Below, piece after piece: positions 8,383 through 17,131 of a stretch of 64,000 nt of DNA. This DNA comes from Pseudomonadota bacterium (GTDB lineage: Bacteria > Pseudomonadota > Gammaproteobacteria > Burkholderiales > Burkholderiaceae_B). Under the pieces are notes generated by a model. It was given only the letters and a program-made list of their open reading frames with translations, was not told where the DNA came from and made no database searches. Both the position numbers and the translations under genes were made by a program. The stretch covers positions 1 to 64,000 of the forward strand of contig JAFACG010000026.1 of assembly GCA_023425645.1 (NCBI GenBank). Direction: 5' to 3'. Every line of letters begins with the position of its first letter. Positions within the stretch are counted from its first letter, which is position 1.

Positions 8383-9282
8383 ATGAAGATCACCCTGGAA
8401 GAAATGCAGGTGTTCCTGGCCGTGGTGGACAGCGGCACCCTGACGGCGGCGGCCGAGCAATTGGGCCAGACGGCTTCCGGCGCCAGCCGCAGCCTGTCCC
8501 GCCTGGAGAGCAAGCTGGCCACCACGCTGCTGCGGCGCACCACGCGGCGTCTGGAGCTGACCGAGGAAGGCATGGTGTTCCGCGCCCAGGCCAGGGACAT
8601 CCTGGACTCGGTGGAGCGCCTGGAGGAGCAGATGGCTGCCCGCCAGGGGCAGCCGGCCGGCGTGCTGCGGGTGGATGCGGCTTCGCCCTTCATGCTGCAC
8701 GTGGTGGTGCCCCTGATCGCGGGCTATCGGGAGCGCTATCCGGCCGTGCAGCTGGAGCTGAGCAATAACGAGGGATTCATCGACCTGCTGGAGCGTCGCA
8801 CGGACGTGGCGCTGCGCATCGGAGAACTGAAGGACTCCACGCTGCATGCGCGGCCCATCGGGCGCAGCAGGCTGCGTGTGCTGGCCAGCCCGGAATACTT
8901 GGCGCGGCATCGCGCCCCGCAACGCGCGCGCGACCTGGACTGTCATGCCCTGCTGGGATTCAGCCAGCCTGAGTCCCTGAACGAATGGCCCTTGATGGAC
9001 GGCGACAAGCGCCTGCACGTGCGGCCCACCTTGCGCGCGTCCAGCGGCGAGACCTTGCGCCAGCTGGCGCTGGACGGCAACGGCCTGGTGTGCCTGTCCG
9101 ATTTCATGACCGGCCAGGACCGTCGCGAGGGCCGCCTGGTGCAGGTGCTGGAGGACCAGACCGTGCCGGTCTTCCAGCCTGTCAATGCGGTGTACTATCG
9201 CCAGACGGCCATCGCCGCCCGGATCGCATCCTTCGTGGACTATCTGGCGCAGCAGGTGCGCGAACGGGGCCTGGAGCTGTGA
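8383..9282 (+). CDS. LysR-family regulator, divergent from the MFS gene
   Basis: The 299-aa protein has an N-terminal winged helix-turn-helix at residues about 3-60 (MQVFLAVVDSGTLTAAAEQL ... ASRSLSRLE ... LLRRTTRRLELTEEG) and a periplasmic-binding-like effector domain (about 90-295; DVALRIGELKDSTLHARPIG). LysR proteins of this subgroup (CrgA-like) normally act on the divergent gene, here the MFS exporter. The 117-base gap between the genes must hold both promoters. The effector is unknown. Confidence 0.87.
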   Translation: MKITLEEMQVFLAVVDSGTLTAAAEQLGQTASGASRSLSRLESKLATTLLRRTTRRLELTEEGMVFRAQARDILDSVERLEEQMAARQGQPAGVLRVDAASPFMLHVVVPLIAGYRERYPAVQLELSNNEGFIDLLERRTDVALRIGELKDSTLHARPIGRSRLRVLASPEYLARHRAPQRARDLDCHALLGFSQPESLNEWPLMDGDKRLHVRPTLRASSGETLRQLALDGNGLVCLSDFMTGQDRREGRLVQVLEDQTVPVFQPVNAVYYRQTAIAARIASFVDYLAQQVRERGLEL

Positions 9283-9301
9283 CCCAGGCTCGGCCGGAAT
9301 C

Positions 9302-9474
9302 TCAGAGCTGCTTGAGGTCGATGCGCAGCACGCTGTCCAGCGCGGTCAGCGAGCCGTCCAGGGTGTTGCCGACGTACAGGGTGTGGGTGCGCGTGTTCAG
9401 GCCCACCGCAAAGGCGCGGCGCCCAGTACGGATGTGAGGATCAGTTTCAGCGAAGCTGCACGTGGCGAAGTCAT
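9302..9474 (-). pseudogene. Remnant of a YncE-like beta-propeller gene
   Basis: On the minus strand ATG 9472-9474 opens a short signal-like start (MTSPRAASLKLILTSVLG). After a frame change this joins FAVGLNTRTHTLYVGNTLDG, continuing SLTALDSVLRIDLKQL and a TGA at 9302-9304. The second piece carries the repeat signature of YncE/seven-bladed propeller proteins (TLYVGNTLDGSLTALD). An intact family member is about 330 aa or longer, so most of the gene has been deleted, leaving both ends. It lies directly downstream of the TonB receptor gene, a place where YncE-like genes often occur. Confidence 0.6.
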
Positions 9475-9563
9475 GGTTTTCCTTTTCTTGTGTTGCACAG
9501 TGGCGAGGCGGGCGCGTATTGCGCCCATGCAGTAAAGACGTTCGAGCCGGCCTGATCCCGTCA

Positions 9564-11759
9564 TCACCAGCGATAGCGCAGGGTGGCCTTGACGGTGCGC
9601 TGATAGCCGTACCAGCACCATTCTTCCGAGGTGCACGAGCTGATGTTGCGCTTGTCGAACAGGTTGGAGACGTTCAGCGCCACATCCATGCCTTTCAGGG
9701 CGGGGCTGGCCAGGCCCAGGTCATAGTCCAGGGCCATATCCACCAGCGTGCTGGCCGGCACCTTGAAATCATTGTAGGAGCCGCCGTAGCTGGTGCCGCG
9801 ATAGCGCAGGCCGGCGGCCATGCCCAGGCCGCTCAGGGGGCCGGACTGCAACTGGTAGCGGGCCCAGACGGAAGCCTGGTGCTTGGGGATTCCGTAGGGT
9901 GTCATGCCTTCCAGGCTGGCCCGGCTGGGCGTGGCATTGTCCTTGGTGTATTCATTGGCGATGTAGGAATAGTTGGCGATCAGGCTCAGGCCCTTGGCGA
10001 ACTCGCTGCGGGCTTCCAGTTCCAAGCCCTGCGTGCGCACTTCGCCGGTCTGCTCCTGGCACTTGGAACCGACGCAACCCGGAATGGTGGTCAACAGGTT
10101 CTTGCGGCGTATGTCGAACAGGGCGGCCGAATACAGGGCGCGGGCGCCGGGCGGCTGGTACTTCACGCCCACTTCGAATTGCTCGTCGCGCAGGGAATCG
10201 AAAGGCCTGTCCTGGGCGTCGGTGCCCGATTGAGGTTCGAAGGATTCTGCATAGCTGAAGTAAGGGGCGATGCCATTGTCGAAGTTGTAGATGACGCCGA
10301 CCCGGCCCGTGAAGGCCTTGGCGCGCGTCGCCGAAGGGGTGATGGCGCCGGTGGCCAGGCTGCGCGCTTCCGAGACGGTCCGGGACCAGTCGTAGCGGCC
10401 GCCCAGCAGCAAGGACCATTTGTCGATCTGGATCTGGTCCTGCAGGTAGATGCCGGTATGGTACTGGCGCTGGCGCGTGTCGCTGATCCAGTTCAGCGGG
10501 CCTATGGGCTGGCGGTAGTCGGGATTGAAGATGTCCAGGGGCGGCGCCGGGTCGAAGCTGCTGGCCAGCGTGTCGGACTGTAGATGGGCGAAGTCCACCC
10601 CGGCGACCAGGGTGTGGTCCAGCGCGCCGGTGGAGAAGCGACCCTGTATATGGTTGTCCAGCGTGTAGCTGTCCATATCGACGTCGGTGCCGCCTTTGCT
10701 GCGTTTCAGGTAGCGATAGTCGCCGGCTCCGGGCAGGTAGCCGTTGGAGTACACGCTGCGGTAGATGCCCTCGGCATGCAGGTAGCGCGCCTGCGAGCGC
10801 ACGGTGACGGCTGGATTGAAGCGGTGCTCGAATTCGTAACCAATGGAGTGGTGGCGGCGGTCGCTGGTCTCGAAGCCGGCGTCGCCGTCGTAGAAGGCGG
10901 GGTCCAGGCGTATGCCGTCGGGCGCGTCGAACACGCTGCGCACGGCGGGCACCGAGCCGTAGGATCCCATGTGCGGATCGCGCTGGAAATTGGCGAGCAG
11001 GGTCAGGCGGGTGTCGGCCGATAGCTGCCAGGTCAGGGCCGGGGCGATGAAATAGCGTTCCTCGCGGGTTTCGTCGATCTGGCCGTCGGACTTGTAGACC
11101 GAGCCCGTCAGGCGATAGAGCCACTGTTCGTCCTGGTCAACGGCCCCGGAGAAGTCCATGTTGATGCGGCGATAGCGGTGATCGCCCAGCTGCAGTTCGA
11201 CTTCGTTCAGGCGTTCGCGGGTCGGGCGCTTGCTGACCTGGTTGACCACGCCGCCCGGGCCGCCCTGGCCGAACATGACCGAGGACGGCCCTTTCAGCAC
11301 ATCCACGCGCTGCAGCCGGTACGCGTCGACCTGGGGCAGGGCGTCGTGCGAGCCGAAGATGCGCATGCCGTCCAGCAGGGTGGTGGCGGAGAAACCTCGC
11401 ACATTGAACTGGTCCAGGCGGGACGCGACCGCGCCGCGCGTCTCGGGCGCCACGCCGGAGGTGTAGCGCAGCACCTGGTTCAGGGTCTGCGCGCCTTGTT
11501 CGCGCATCTGGTCCTGGGTGATGACGGAAATGGACTGGGGAATCTCGATGAGGGGCGTATCGGTCCTGGTGGCCGTGACGCTGTCCTGGGCGACGTAGCC
11601 GACCGGTTCTTCCTGGGCGGAGCTCTTGACGGTGATGGGCGCCAGGGTGGCGCTCTCGCCCGCATTCTGCGCCTGGGCGGTTGTGAAGACGGAAGCAACG
11701 GCGATGGCGGCGCAAGCCTGTTTGGATGATAGCGACGGCGAAGGCACAGAATATCCCAA
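9564..11759 (-). CDS. TonB-dependent siderophore receptor
   Basis: The product (up to 731 aa) has a signal peptide (CAAIAVASVFTTAQAQ), a plug domain (EIPQSISVITQDQMREQGA, LNQVLRYTSGV, FNVRGF, VDVLKGPSSVMFGQGGPGG) and a 22-strand barrel ending in an aromatic residue (LRYRW). This is the TonB-siderophore receptor architecture for uptake of ferric siderophores across the outer membrane. There is no N-terminal signalling extension, so it should not drive an ECF sigma factor. No ATG occurs near the N-terminus in frame; TTG 11759 or GTG 11747 are the candidate starts, both weak. A Fur box lies just upstream, so iron repression is expected. The specific siderophore is unknown. Confidence 0.9.
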   Translation of the reverse strand: MGYSVPSPSLSSKQACAAIAVASVFTTAQAQNAGESATLAPITVKSSAQEEPVGYVAQDSVTATRTDTPLIEIPQSISVITQDQMREQGAQTLNQVLRYTSGVAPETRGAVASRLDQFNVRGFSATTLLDGMRIFGSHDALPQVDAYRLQRVDVLKGPSSVMFGQGGPGGVVNQVSKRPTRERLNEVELQLGDHRYRRINMDFSGAVDQDEQWLYRLTGSVYKSDGQIDETREERYFIAPALTWQLSADTRLTLLANFQRDPHMGSYGSVPAVRSVFDAPDGIRLDPAFYDGDAGFETSDRRHHSIGYEFEHRFNPAVTVRSQARYLHAEGIYRSVYSNGYLPGAGDYRYLKRSKGGTDVDMDSYTLDNHIQGRFSTGALDHTLVAGVDFAHLQSDTLASSFDPAPPLDIFNPDYRQPIGPLNWISDTRQRQYHTGIYLQDQIQIDKWSLLLGGRYDWSRTVSEARSLATGAITPSATRAKAFTGRVGVIYNFDNGIAPYFSYAESFEPQSGTDAQDRPFDSLRDEQFEVGVKYQPPGARALYSAALFDIRRKNLLTTIPGCVGSKCQEQTGEVRTQGLELEARSEFAKGLSLIANYSYIANEYTKDNATPSRASLEGMTPYGIPKHQASVWARYQLQSGPLSGLGMAAGLRYRGTSYGGSYNDFKVPASTLVDMALDYDLGLASPALKGMDVALNVSNLFDKRNISSCTSEEWCWYGYQRTVKATLRYRW

Positions 11760-11767
11760 TAAATATT

Positions 11768-11786
11768 AATGATAATGATTCGCATT
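11768..11786 (-). promoter_or_regulatory. Fur box upstream of the TonB receptor gene
   Basis: The 19-base sequence AATGATAATGATTCGCATT is a near-perfect Fur operator (interrupted palindrome AATGA-TAAT...ATT-CATT). It sits a few bases before the candidate TTG start of the receptor gene, so iron-loaded Fur should block its transcription. The closeness to the start codon suggests either a very short leader or a true start further inside the gene. Confidence 0.8.
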
Positions 11787-11885
11787 AGTTTTTTATTATC
11801 AGAAAATTTGGGAAGGGAGGCACGACTGAAAACGTAAATAAACCGCCGGCAGTGGAACAGTCGGGAAGACGCTGGAACGGCTGCT

Positions 11886-11905
11886 CAAAAAAATGCCCGC
11901 CGGGC
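11886..11905 (-). terminator. Probable Rho-independent terminator of allE
   Basis: On the minus strand a short GC stem (AGCCCGGCGGGC) is followed by ATTTTTTT. It lies about 80 bases past the stop of the ureidoglycine aminohydrolase gene. The stem is only 4-5 pairs, so strength is uncertain. Confidence 0.45.
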
Positions 11906-11957
11906 TGAACTGACCCCCAAAAGTTGGGCATTGATCCAACCTTCGGCGGTCAGTTCA
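11906..11957. repeat. Inverted repeat resembling paired IS3-family ends
   Basis: Two 22-base arms (left 11906-11927 beginning TGAACTGACCCCCAAAAG, right 11936-11957 ending GGTCAGTTCA) match at 19 of 22 positions around an 8-base spacer. The arm sequence looks like the terminal inverted repeats of IS3-family elements (TGxACTGACCCCCAAAAGTT type). No transposase is present. It may be a solo or abutted pair of IS ends, or a small non-autonomous element, lying between the divergently read TonB receptor and allE. Confidence 0.5.
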
Positions 11958-11987
11958 TTAAGCGGGTTTTTTGCGTGGAGCCGATGA

Positions 11988-12824
11988 TCAGCGGGCGCCG
12001 CCGATCGTCAGGTTGGCGTGGCGGTTCACGTCTTTGTACAGCAGGTAGCGGAAACGGCTTGGGCCGCCGGCGTAGCAGGCTTGCGGGCAGAAAGCGCGCA
12101 GCCACATGAAGTCGCCGGCTTCCACTTCCACCCAGTCCTGGTTCAGGCGGTAGACGGCCTTGCCTTCCAGCACGTACAGGCCGTGTTCCATCACGTGGGT
12201 TTCGGCGAAAGGAATCACGCCGCCGGGTTCGAAGTTCACGATGTTCACGTGCATGTCGTGGCGCATGTCGGACATGTCCACGAAGCGGGTGGTGCTCCAG
12301 CGGCCTTCGGTGTCAGGCATCACGAGGGGCGTGATGTCCTTTTCGTTGGTCACGAAGGCTTCGGGGGCGTCCAGGCCTTCCACGCGCTGGTAGCGCTTGC
12401 GGATCCAGTGGAAGTTGGCCAGGTCGTTGGAGCGGTTGTGCAGCGTCCAGTTGGTCGAGGGAGGCAGGAATGCGTAGCCGCCTTCTTCCAGGATATGCTT
12501 GGTGCCGTTCAGGACCAGTTCCAGCTGGCCCTTGACCACGAAGATCACGCCTTCGGCTTCAGGGTCGGCTTCAGGGTTGTTGCTGCCGCCGTTGGGGCTG
12601 ACTTCGACGATGTACTGGGAGAAGGTCTCGGCAAAGCCGGACAGGGGGCGGGCCAGAACCCACAGGCGGGTTTTTTCCCAGCCGGGCAGGAAGCTGGTCA
12701 CGATGTCCTGCAGCACGCCCTTGGGCAGCACGGCGTAGGCTTCGGTGAACATGGCGCGGTCGGTCAGCAGTTGCGTCTGGGGTGGGTGACCGCCGGGAGG
12801 GGCGTAGTAATTGACTTTGGACAT
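11988..12824 (-). CDS. allE: (S)-ureidoglycine aminohydrolase
   Basis: The 278-aa bicupin matches AllE/YlbA: the N-terminus YYAPPGGHPPQTQLLTDRAMF, the first cupin around AEGVIFVVKGQLELVLNG, and the second cupin with the Mn-site motif VNFEPGGVIPFAETHVMEHG. It releases ammonia from (S)-ureidoglycine to give (S)-ureidoglycolate, the step between allantoate hydrolysis and AllA in purine degradation. Its partners in this window, allA and uraD, lie over 40 kb away. A divergent LysR gene 366 bases upstream is the likely regulator. Length and motifs fit the family well. Confidence 0.92.
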   Translation of the reverse strand: MSKVNYYAPPGGHPPQTQLLTDRAMFTEAYAVLPKGVLQDIVTSFLPGWEKTRLWVLARPLSGFAETFSQYIVEVSPNGGSNNPEADPEAEGVIFVVKGQLELVLNGTKHILEEGGYAFLPPSTNWTLHNRSNDLANFHWIRKRYQRVEGLDAPEAFVTNEKDITPLVMPDTEGRWSTTRFVDMSDMRHDMHVNIVNFEPGGVIPFAETHVMEHGLYVLEGKAVYRLNQDWVEVEAGDFMWLRAFCPQACYAGGPSRFRYLLYKDVNRHANLTIGGAR

Positions 12825-13190
12825 AACGGTTCCGATGGAGATTCAGTTAGAAACGCCTGTCGCGCTGCACGGCGCGGACGGTGCCGGCCTCCTGGCGGAA
12901 GAGGCACGCCGTCGTTTCAATGCGCGGGGACAGGTACACGATAGCGATGTGCGGCCATATGTACAAATTAAATGTATTAATTCCTAGTATTTGTTTTTCA
13001 AATGCCCGGTTGTGTGCCGCTGTCAGAATGGGGGAGGCAGGGGCCCAGTAAGCCATCACAAGGGTAAAACCTTGTCAGGAATGAGAATGTGCCTGAACTT
13101 GATGCCGCCGGCAAGCGAAGGCGACGCGCTTGTGCAAGCGGCGGGCGGATGCTAAAAGTCCAGAAGACCATTAGGAAAACAAATGCTGTC
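12825..13190. promoter_or_regulatory. Divergent allE/LysR promoter region with candidate operator
   Basis: This 366-base gap separates allE (minus) from a LysR gene (plus). Near its middle is an AT-rich segment with the interrupted palindrome TACAAATTAAATGTA at 12962-12976, which has the arm-spacer-arm shape of a LysR-type binding site. Assignment to the neighbouring regulator is inference. The rest shows no gene. Confidence 0.4.
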
Positions 13191-14093
13191 ATGATTTCCA
13201 TTGAAAAACCAAATAGATCTTTGTATGACCTGGACCTGCTGCGCGCCCTGCTCACCGTGGTCGATTGCGGCAGTTTCACCACGGCGGCCGCGCGGCTGCA
13301 TTCCACCCAGTCGACCATCAGCCAGAAGGTGCGGCGGCTGGAGGACATGGTGGGACACCGGCTGCTGGAGCGCGGCAGTCGCGGCGTCAGCACGACGGAA
13401 GCGGGCCAGACCCTGATGGGGTACGCGCGCCAGATGCTGGCCTTGAACGACCAGTTGTCCGAGGCCTTGTCCGGCGCCTTCGTCACGGTGACGGTGCGCC
13501 TGGGCGTGCCGGAGGATTTCACCAGCGGCCGCACGACGCAGGCCCTGGCGGGCTTCAACCGGCGCTTTCCCCAGGTCAAGCTGGAGGTCACCAGCGGCTT
13601 GAGCAGCGACTTGATGGCGGCCTACGACCAGGGCGAACTGGACCTGGTGCTGGTCAAGCAGCGCCACAATACGCGCGAAGCCGTGGCCTGCATGCCGGAG
13701 AAGACCGCCTGGGTGGACAGCGCGGCCCATCCGGTGTTCCACCTGGATCCCATTCCCCTGGTGACCTTTCCGCGCCGCGGCGTGTACCGGGAGGAGATCA
13801 TCAGCGCGGTGGAGTCGTTGGGGCGCCGCTGGCGCATCAGCTTCACCAGCTCCAGCCTGAGCGGCATCCAGGGCGCCGTGGCCGACGGCATGGGCATCAG
13901 CCTGCTGCCGCGCCGGGCCGTCACCAGCGACCATGTCGAACTGGGGCGGGCGCAGGGTCTGCCGGTGATCGACGCCTTCGAGCTGGCGATCCTGCACAGG
14001 CCCAACGCCGACGATATGGTCAGGGCGCTGGCGCGCGTGCTGGTGGACATGCTGGCGCCCGAGCGCCGGCCCCGACTTCAGCTAGACATCTAG
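13191..14093 (+). CDS. LysR-family regulator divergent from allE
   Basis: From ATG 13191 the product is 300 aa, with the LysR helix-turn-helix at about residues 10-70 (LDLLRALLTVVDCGSFTTAA, STQSTISQKVRRLE, LLERGSRGVSTTEAGQTLMG) and an effector domain behind. Earlier in-frame starts from 13089 add an unlikely basic leader. Position opposite allE suggests control of ureide breakdown. Its last codons overlap the end of the convergent MerR gene by 12 bases. Confidence 0.85.
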   Translation: MISIEKPNRSLYDLDLLRALLTVVDCGSFTTAAARLHSTQSTISQKVRRLEDMVGHRLLERGSRGVSTTEAGQTLMGYARQMLALNDQLSEALSGAFVTVTVRLGVPEDFTSGRTTQALAGFNRRFPQVKLEVTSGLSSDLMAAYDQGELDLVLVKQRHNTREAVACMPEKTAWVDSAAHPVFHLDPIPLVTFPRRGVYREEIISAVESLGRRWRISFTSSSLSGIQGAVADGMGISLLPRRAVTSDHVELGRAQGLPVIDAFELAILHRPNADDMVRALARVLVDMLAPERRPRLQLDI

Positions 14094-15113
14094 GGAGCGG
14101 AGCGCCAGCGCTTCTTTCAGCAGCTGGAGCACGGCCGGCGGCAGCCATGTTCCTTCTTGCAGTCCCGGCTCGGTTTCCTGCGCCAGACGCAGGTTCTTGG
14201 CGGCGGCTGCGTCCAGGGTATAGCGCTGCTGCAGGGCCAGCCAGCGATCCAGCAGGGCCTGGGTCCGGGGGTGGGCGGGCGCATCGCCTCGCTGCACGGC
14301 GTCCAGCAGGTCCGCCATGAGATCCGGCCACAGCGGCAGCGCATCGGGGTAGTGGTCGCTGAGGTAGGCGAAGGCCTCGGGGCTCAGGTAGGGCTGGAAC
14401 AGGGTCAGGCGGTGATGGGCGTAGGCCCGCAGCAGATATTGATCCAGCTCCGGGCTCAAGCCGGTACGACGACCCAGGGCGGGCTCGTCCTTGAACATGC
14501 GCCGCAGCTGCTGGAACAGGGCGGGGTCGCGCCGGGTCTCTTCTTCCAGCGCAATCATCCATCGACGCGCGGCGCGGCGCGCACGGGGATGGTCGGCGGG
14601 TACGCCGCTCAGACGCAGGCGCTCCAGGCCCTGCAGCCGCCGCCTCCATGGCGCGCGCAAGCGTCCGTCCGCTTCCAGCAAGGGCGGGGCCTGCTTGTCC
14701 TGCGGAGCCAGGTAGCGATTGCACAGGGCGATCAGTTCCAGACGCCCGTGCCAGTCGGAGGACCTGCCCGTCGTATCGAGCAGGCTGTACAGGCCGTCGC
14801 GCATCTGCCGCTGGCGCTCGATCTTCTGGTCCAGTTGCTGGATGTGGCGCCGCAGCAGGGGGGCGATGTCCTGAGGATGCTCATCGAGCAGGCGGCCTAT
14901 CTGCGCCAGCCCCAGACCCAGCGAGCGCAGCGCCTGGATGTGCTGCAGGCGGGCGATGTCTTCCTGGGCGTACAGGCGATAGCCCGCGGCGCTGCGATGG
15001 CGCGGCCGCAACAGGCCGATGTCGTCGTAATGGTGCAGGGCGCGCACGGTCATGTGGACGCGGCGGGCCAGTTCGCCGACGCGCAGCAGCGCCGGGGGAG
15101 AGGCTGGGGTCAT
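14082..15113 (-). CDS. MerR-family regulator with long effector domain
   Basis: The 343-aa protein has a MerR DNA-binding domain at about residues 8-80 (LLRVGELARRVHMTVRALHH, YDDIGLLRP, AAGYRLYAQEDIARLQHIQA) and a dimerisation helix (LLDEHPQDIAPLLRRHIQQL). A C-terminal helical domain of about 200 aa reminds of TipAS-type ligand-binding regions (FPxYLSPEAFAYLSDHYPDA). It lacks the metal-binding Cys pairs of MerR, CueR and ZntR, so it more likely senses an organic ligand. It may be cotranscribed with the methyltransferase gene that ends 14 bases upstream of its start. Confidence 0.82.
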   Translation of the reverse strand: MTPASPPALLRVGELARRVHMTVRALHHYDDIGLLRPRHRSAAGYRLYAQEDIARLQHIQALRSLGLGLAQIGRLLDEHPQDIAPLLRRHIQQLDQKIERQRQMRDGLYSLLDTTGRSSDWHGRLELIALCNRYLAPQDKQAPPLLEADGRLRAPWRRRLQGLERLRLSGVPADHPRARRAARRWMIALEEETRRDPALFQQLRRMFKDEPALGRRTGLSPELDQYLLRAYAHHRLTLFQPYLSPEAFAYLSDHYPDALPLWPDLMADLLDAVQRGDAPAHPRTQALLDRWLALQQRYTLDAAAAKNLRLAQETEPGLQEGTWLPPAVLQLLKEALALRSLDV

Positions 15114-15126
15114 GATGTGGTCGAGG

Positions 15127-15981
15127 TCAGACGTCGGCCCGCATCAGGCGCAGTCCGCCGCCTGCGCTTTGCAGCCCGTCGCGGCGGCGGTGGAAGTAGC
15201 GGGCGTTGAGTTCTTCCGTACCCCACAGTGTACGGCAGCGAAAGCCGAGGCGGGCCAGCAAACCATCCATGTCCTGCGGATGATAGGCGCTGAGCCAGGG
15301 TTCGCCGGCGGCTGCGCATTGCTGAGCCATCGCGCCGTCCAGCATCCGTTCGATGGGGTCCAGCGCGGCGGGATCGACCCGGAAGTCGAACAGGATGCTG
15401 CTGCCGGCGGGATAGCGCGCCACGCAGGCCAGCAGGTCGCGTATGTGATCCGCGTGCAGATATGGGGTCAGGCCCAGGGCGACGAAGCAGACGGGCTCGT
15501 CCGGGAGCACGCCTGCGCTGGACAGGCAGTCGCCCAGGTCCTGGCGGGACAGATCGCAGGGCTGCAGCACGGCGCCGGCCGGCAGCAACAATCCGGCCAG
15601 TTCCAGCTGGCGGCGCTTCCAGTTCTGGGTGGCGGGGTGGTCGATCTCCAGCAGTTGCAGCCCGGGCGGGGCGCGCAGGCAATAGGTCTCCAGTCCGGCG
15701 CCCAGCAGGACGGCGCGCTGCAGGCCATGGGCGACGGCCTGTTCCAGCGCGCCCTCGGCCCAGCGGCTGCGGCCGACGATGGCGGCGCGCAGGGGGCGGC
15801 TCATGGGATCGTTGTAGCGGTAGGGGTCGGCGGCCATGTCCAGCGCTTCCGGTCCCAGGATGCGCAGCGCGTAGGGGTCGTCCAGCACGCGCGGCTCGTC
15901 CAGCAATTGGTGGGCGGCGCGCTGCAGGGCCATGCGCAGGGCCGTCCGGCTGGGAGCGCGAGGTTCGGTACGAGAGGTCAT
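15127..15981 (-). CDS. Class I SAM-dependent methyltransferase (PPM1/LCM-like)
   Basis: From ATG 15981 the product is 284 aa. GGAG lies 6 bases before this ATG, whereas the upstream ATG at 16008 has no site, so the shorter form was chosen. The sequence shows the pattern of the leucine-carboxyl-methyltransferase-like family found in many bacteria: TALRMALQRAAHQLLD, an early RxxxxD region, AVLLGAGLETYCLR as SAM-binding loop, LEIDHPATQNWKR, and CFVALGLTPYL. The methyl acceptor is unknown. It lies between the CDF and MerR genes and may be cotranscribed with the latter. Confidence 0.78.
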   Translation of the reverse strand: MTSRTEPRAPSRTALRMALQRAAHQLLDEPRVLDDPYALRILGPEALDMAADPYRYNDPMSRPLRAAIVGRSRWAEGALEQAVAHGLQRAVLLGAGLETYCLRAPPGLQLLEIDHPATQNWKRRQLELAGLLLPAGAVLQPCDLSRQDLGDCLSSAGVLPDEPVCFVALGLTPYLHADHIRDLLACVARYPAGSSILFDFRVDPAALDPIERMLDGAMAQQCAAAGEPWLSAYHPQDMDGLLARLGFRCRTLWGTEELNARYFHRRRDGLQSAGGGLRLMRADV

Positions 15982-16033
15982 GCCGTTCTCCAGGTCAAAG
16001 AACGGCATGATGAAGACTGACGCGACGTGAGGG

Positions 16034-16945
16034 TCAAGCGCCGGACGAGGGAGGCTTGGGCTCGACCGGATCGAAGTGCGTCATGACGTCCAGCACGGGT
16101 TCGGCCTGCATGACTCGTTCGCGGGCCAGCACGGCGATGGCGTGGCCCTGCGCGATGGTCAGGGAACCATCCATCTCCAGGTCCACTTCCACCCAGATCA
16201 TGTCGCCCAGCTTGCGCGTGCGCAGCTCGTGGATGCCCTGCACGCCGGGTGTCTCGCGCAGCAGGGCGGCGATGCGTTGCTCGGTGTCGTGGTCCACGGC
16301 GCGGTCGGTCAGGTCGTGGAAGGCGCCGATGGAAAACTTCCAGCCCATGCGCAGAATCATCAATCCCACGATGCTGGCGGCCAGCGGGTCGGCCAGCGGC
16401 AGGCCGGCCAGATTGGCCAGCACGCCCAGGCTGACCACCAGCGAGGAGGCCGCGTCCGAGCGCGCGTGCCAGGCGTTGGCCACCAGCATGGTGGAGCGCA
16501 CCCGCTTGGCCACGCGCAGCATGTAGCGGAACAGCAGTTCCTTGCCGCACAGGGCGATGAAGGCGACCAGCAGGGCGGCGGGGTGGACAGGCGCGATGCT
16601 GCCCGGGTCCTGCAGCGCGGTGACGGCGTTCCACACCATGCCCAGGCCCACGAGGATCAGCAGCACGCCGATGGCCAGGGTGGCGGCAGTCTCATAGCGC
16701 AGGTGGCCGTAGGGGTGGTCCGCATCCGGCCCTTTGCGGCTGTGGCGGTTGGCGAACAGCACCACGAAATCCGACAGAAGGTCCGACAGCGAATGGACTG
16801 CGTCCGCGATCAGGGCGCGCGAATTGGCGTACAGGCCGATGGCGATCTGCAGCAGGCTCAAGCCTATGTTCACGGCCACGCTGACCCAGGTGGAGAGTTG
16901 GGCGCTGCGGTGCCGGTCCAGGTCGGCGGGGGTCACTTTTTCCAT
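16034..16945 (-). CDS. Cation diffusion facilitator (metal exporter)
   Basis: The 303-aa protein has about six membrane helices and a cytoplasmic C-terminal ferredoxin-like domain. Metal sites typical of FieF-like CDF transporters are visible: ALIADAVHSLSDLLSD in helix 2 and WHARSDAASS in helix 5, plus the cytoplasmic VDHDTEQR and THFDP segments. It should export Zn, Fe or a related divalent cation by proton antiport. The metal cannot be set from sequence alone. It is a single gene, convergent with nothing and followed by the methyltransferase gene. Confidence 0.88.
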   Translation of the reverse strand: MEKVTPADLDRHRSAQLSTWVSVAVNIGLSLLQIAIGLYANSRALIADAVHSLSDLLSDFVVLFANRHSRKGPDADHPYGHLRYETAATLAIGVLLILVGLGMVWNAVTALQDPGSIAPVHPAALLVAFIALCGKELLFRYMLRVAKRVRSTMLVANAWHARSDAASSLVVSLGVLANLAGLPLADPLAASIVGLMILRMGWKFSIGAFHDLTDRAVDHDTEQRIAALLRETPGVQGIHELRTRKLGDMIWVEVDLEMDGSLTIAQGHAIAVLARERVMQAEPVLDVMTHFDPVEPKPPSSGA

Positions 16946-17131
16946 GCCGGGGTTCCTTCAGAATGCGTGGGGCGGGTCGTCTGCGAAGGGCCTGCCTGAT
17001 CGAGAGTGTATCGGGCTTTGGGGCCCGACGGCGACTTGAAGCGGCGGGCGCGCGGCTGTTACCGTAAAAGACGCAGGCGGCGGACCGCGGAGCGGCCCGC
17101 CGATCACTCACGACAACTGGAGCGACTGACC

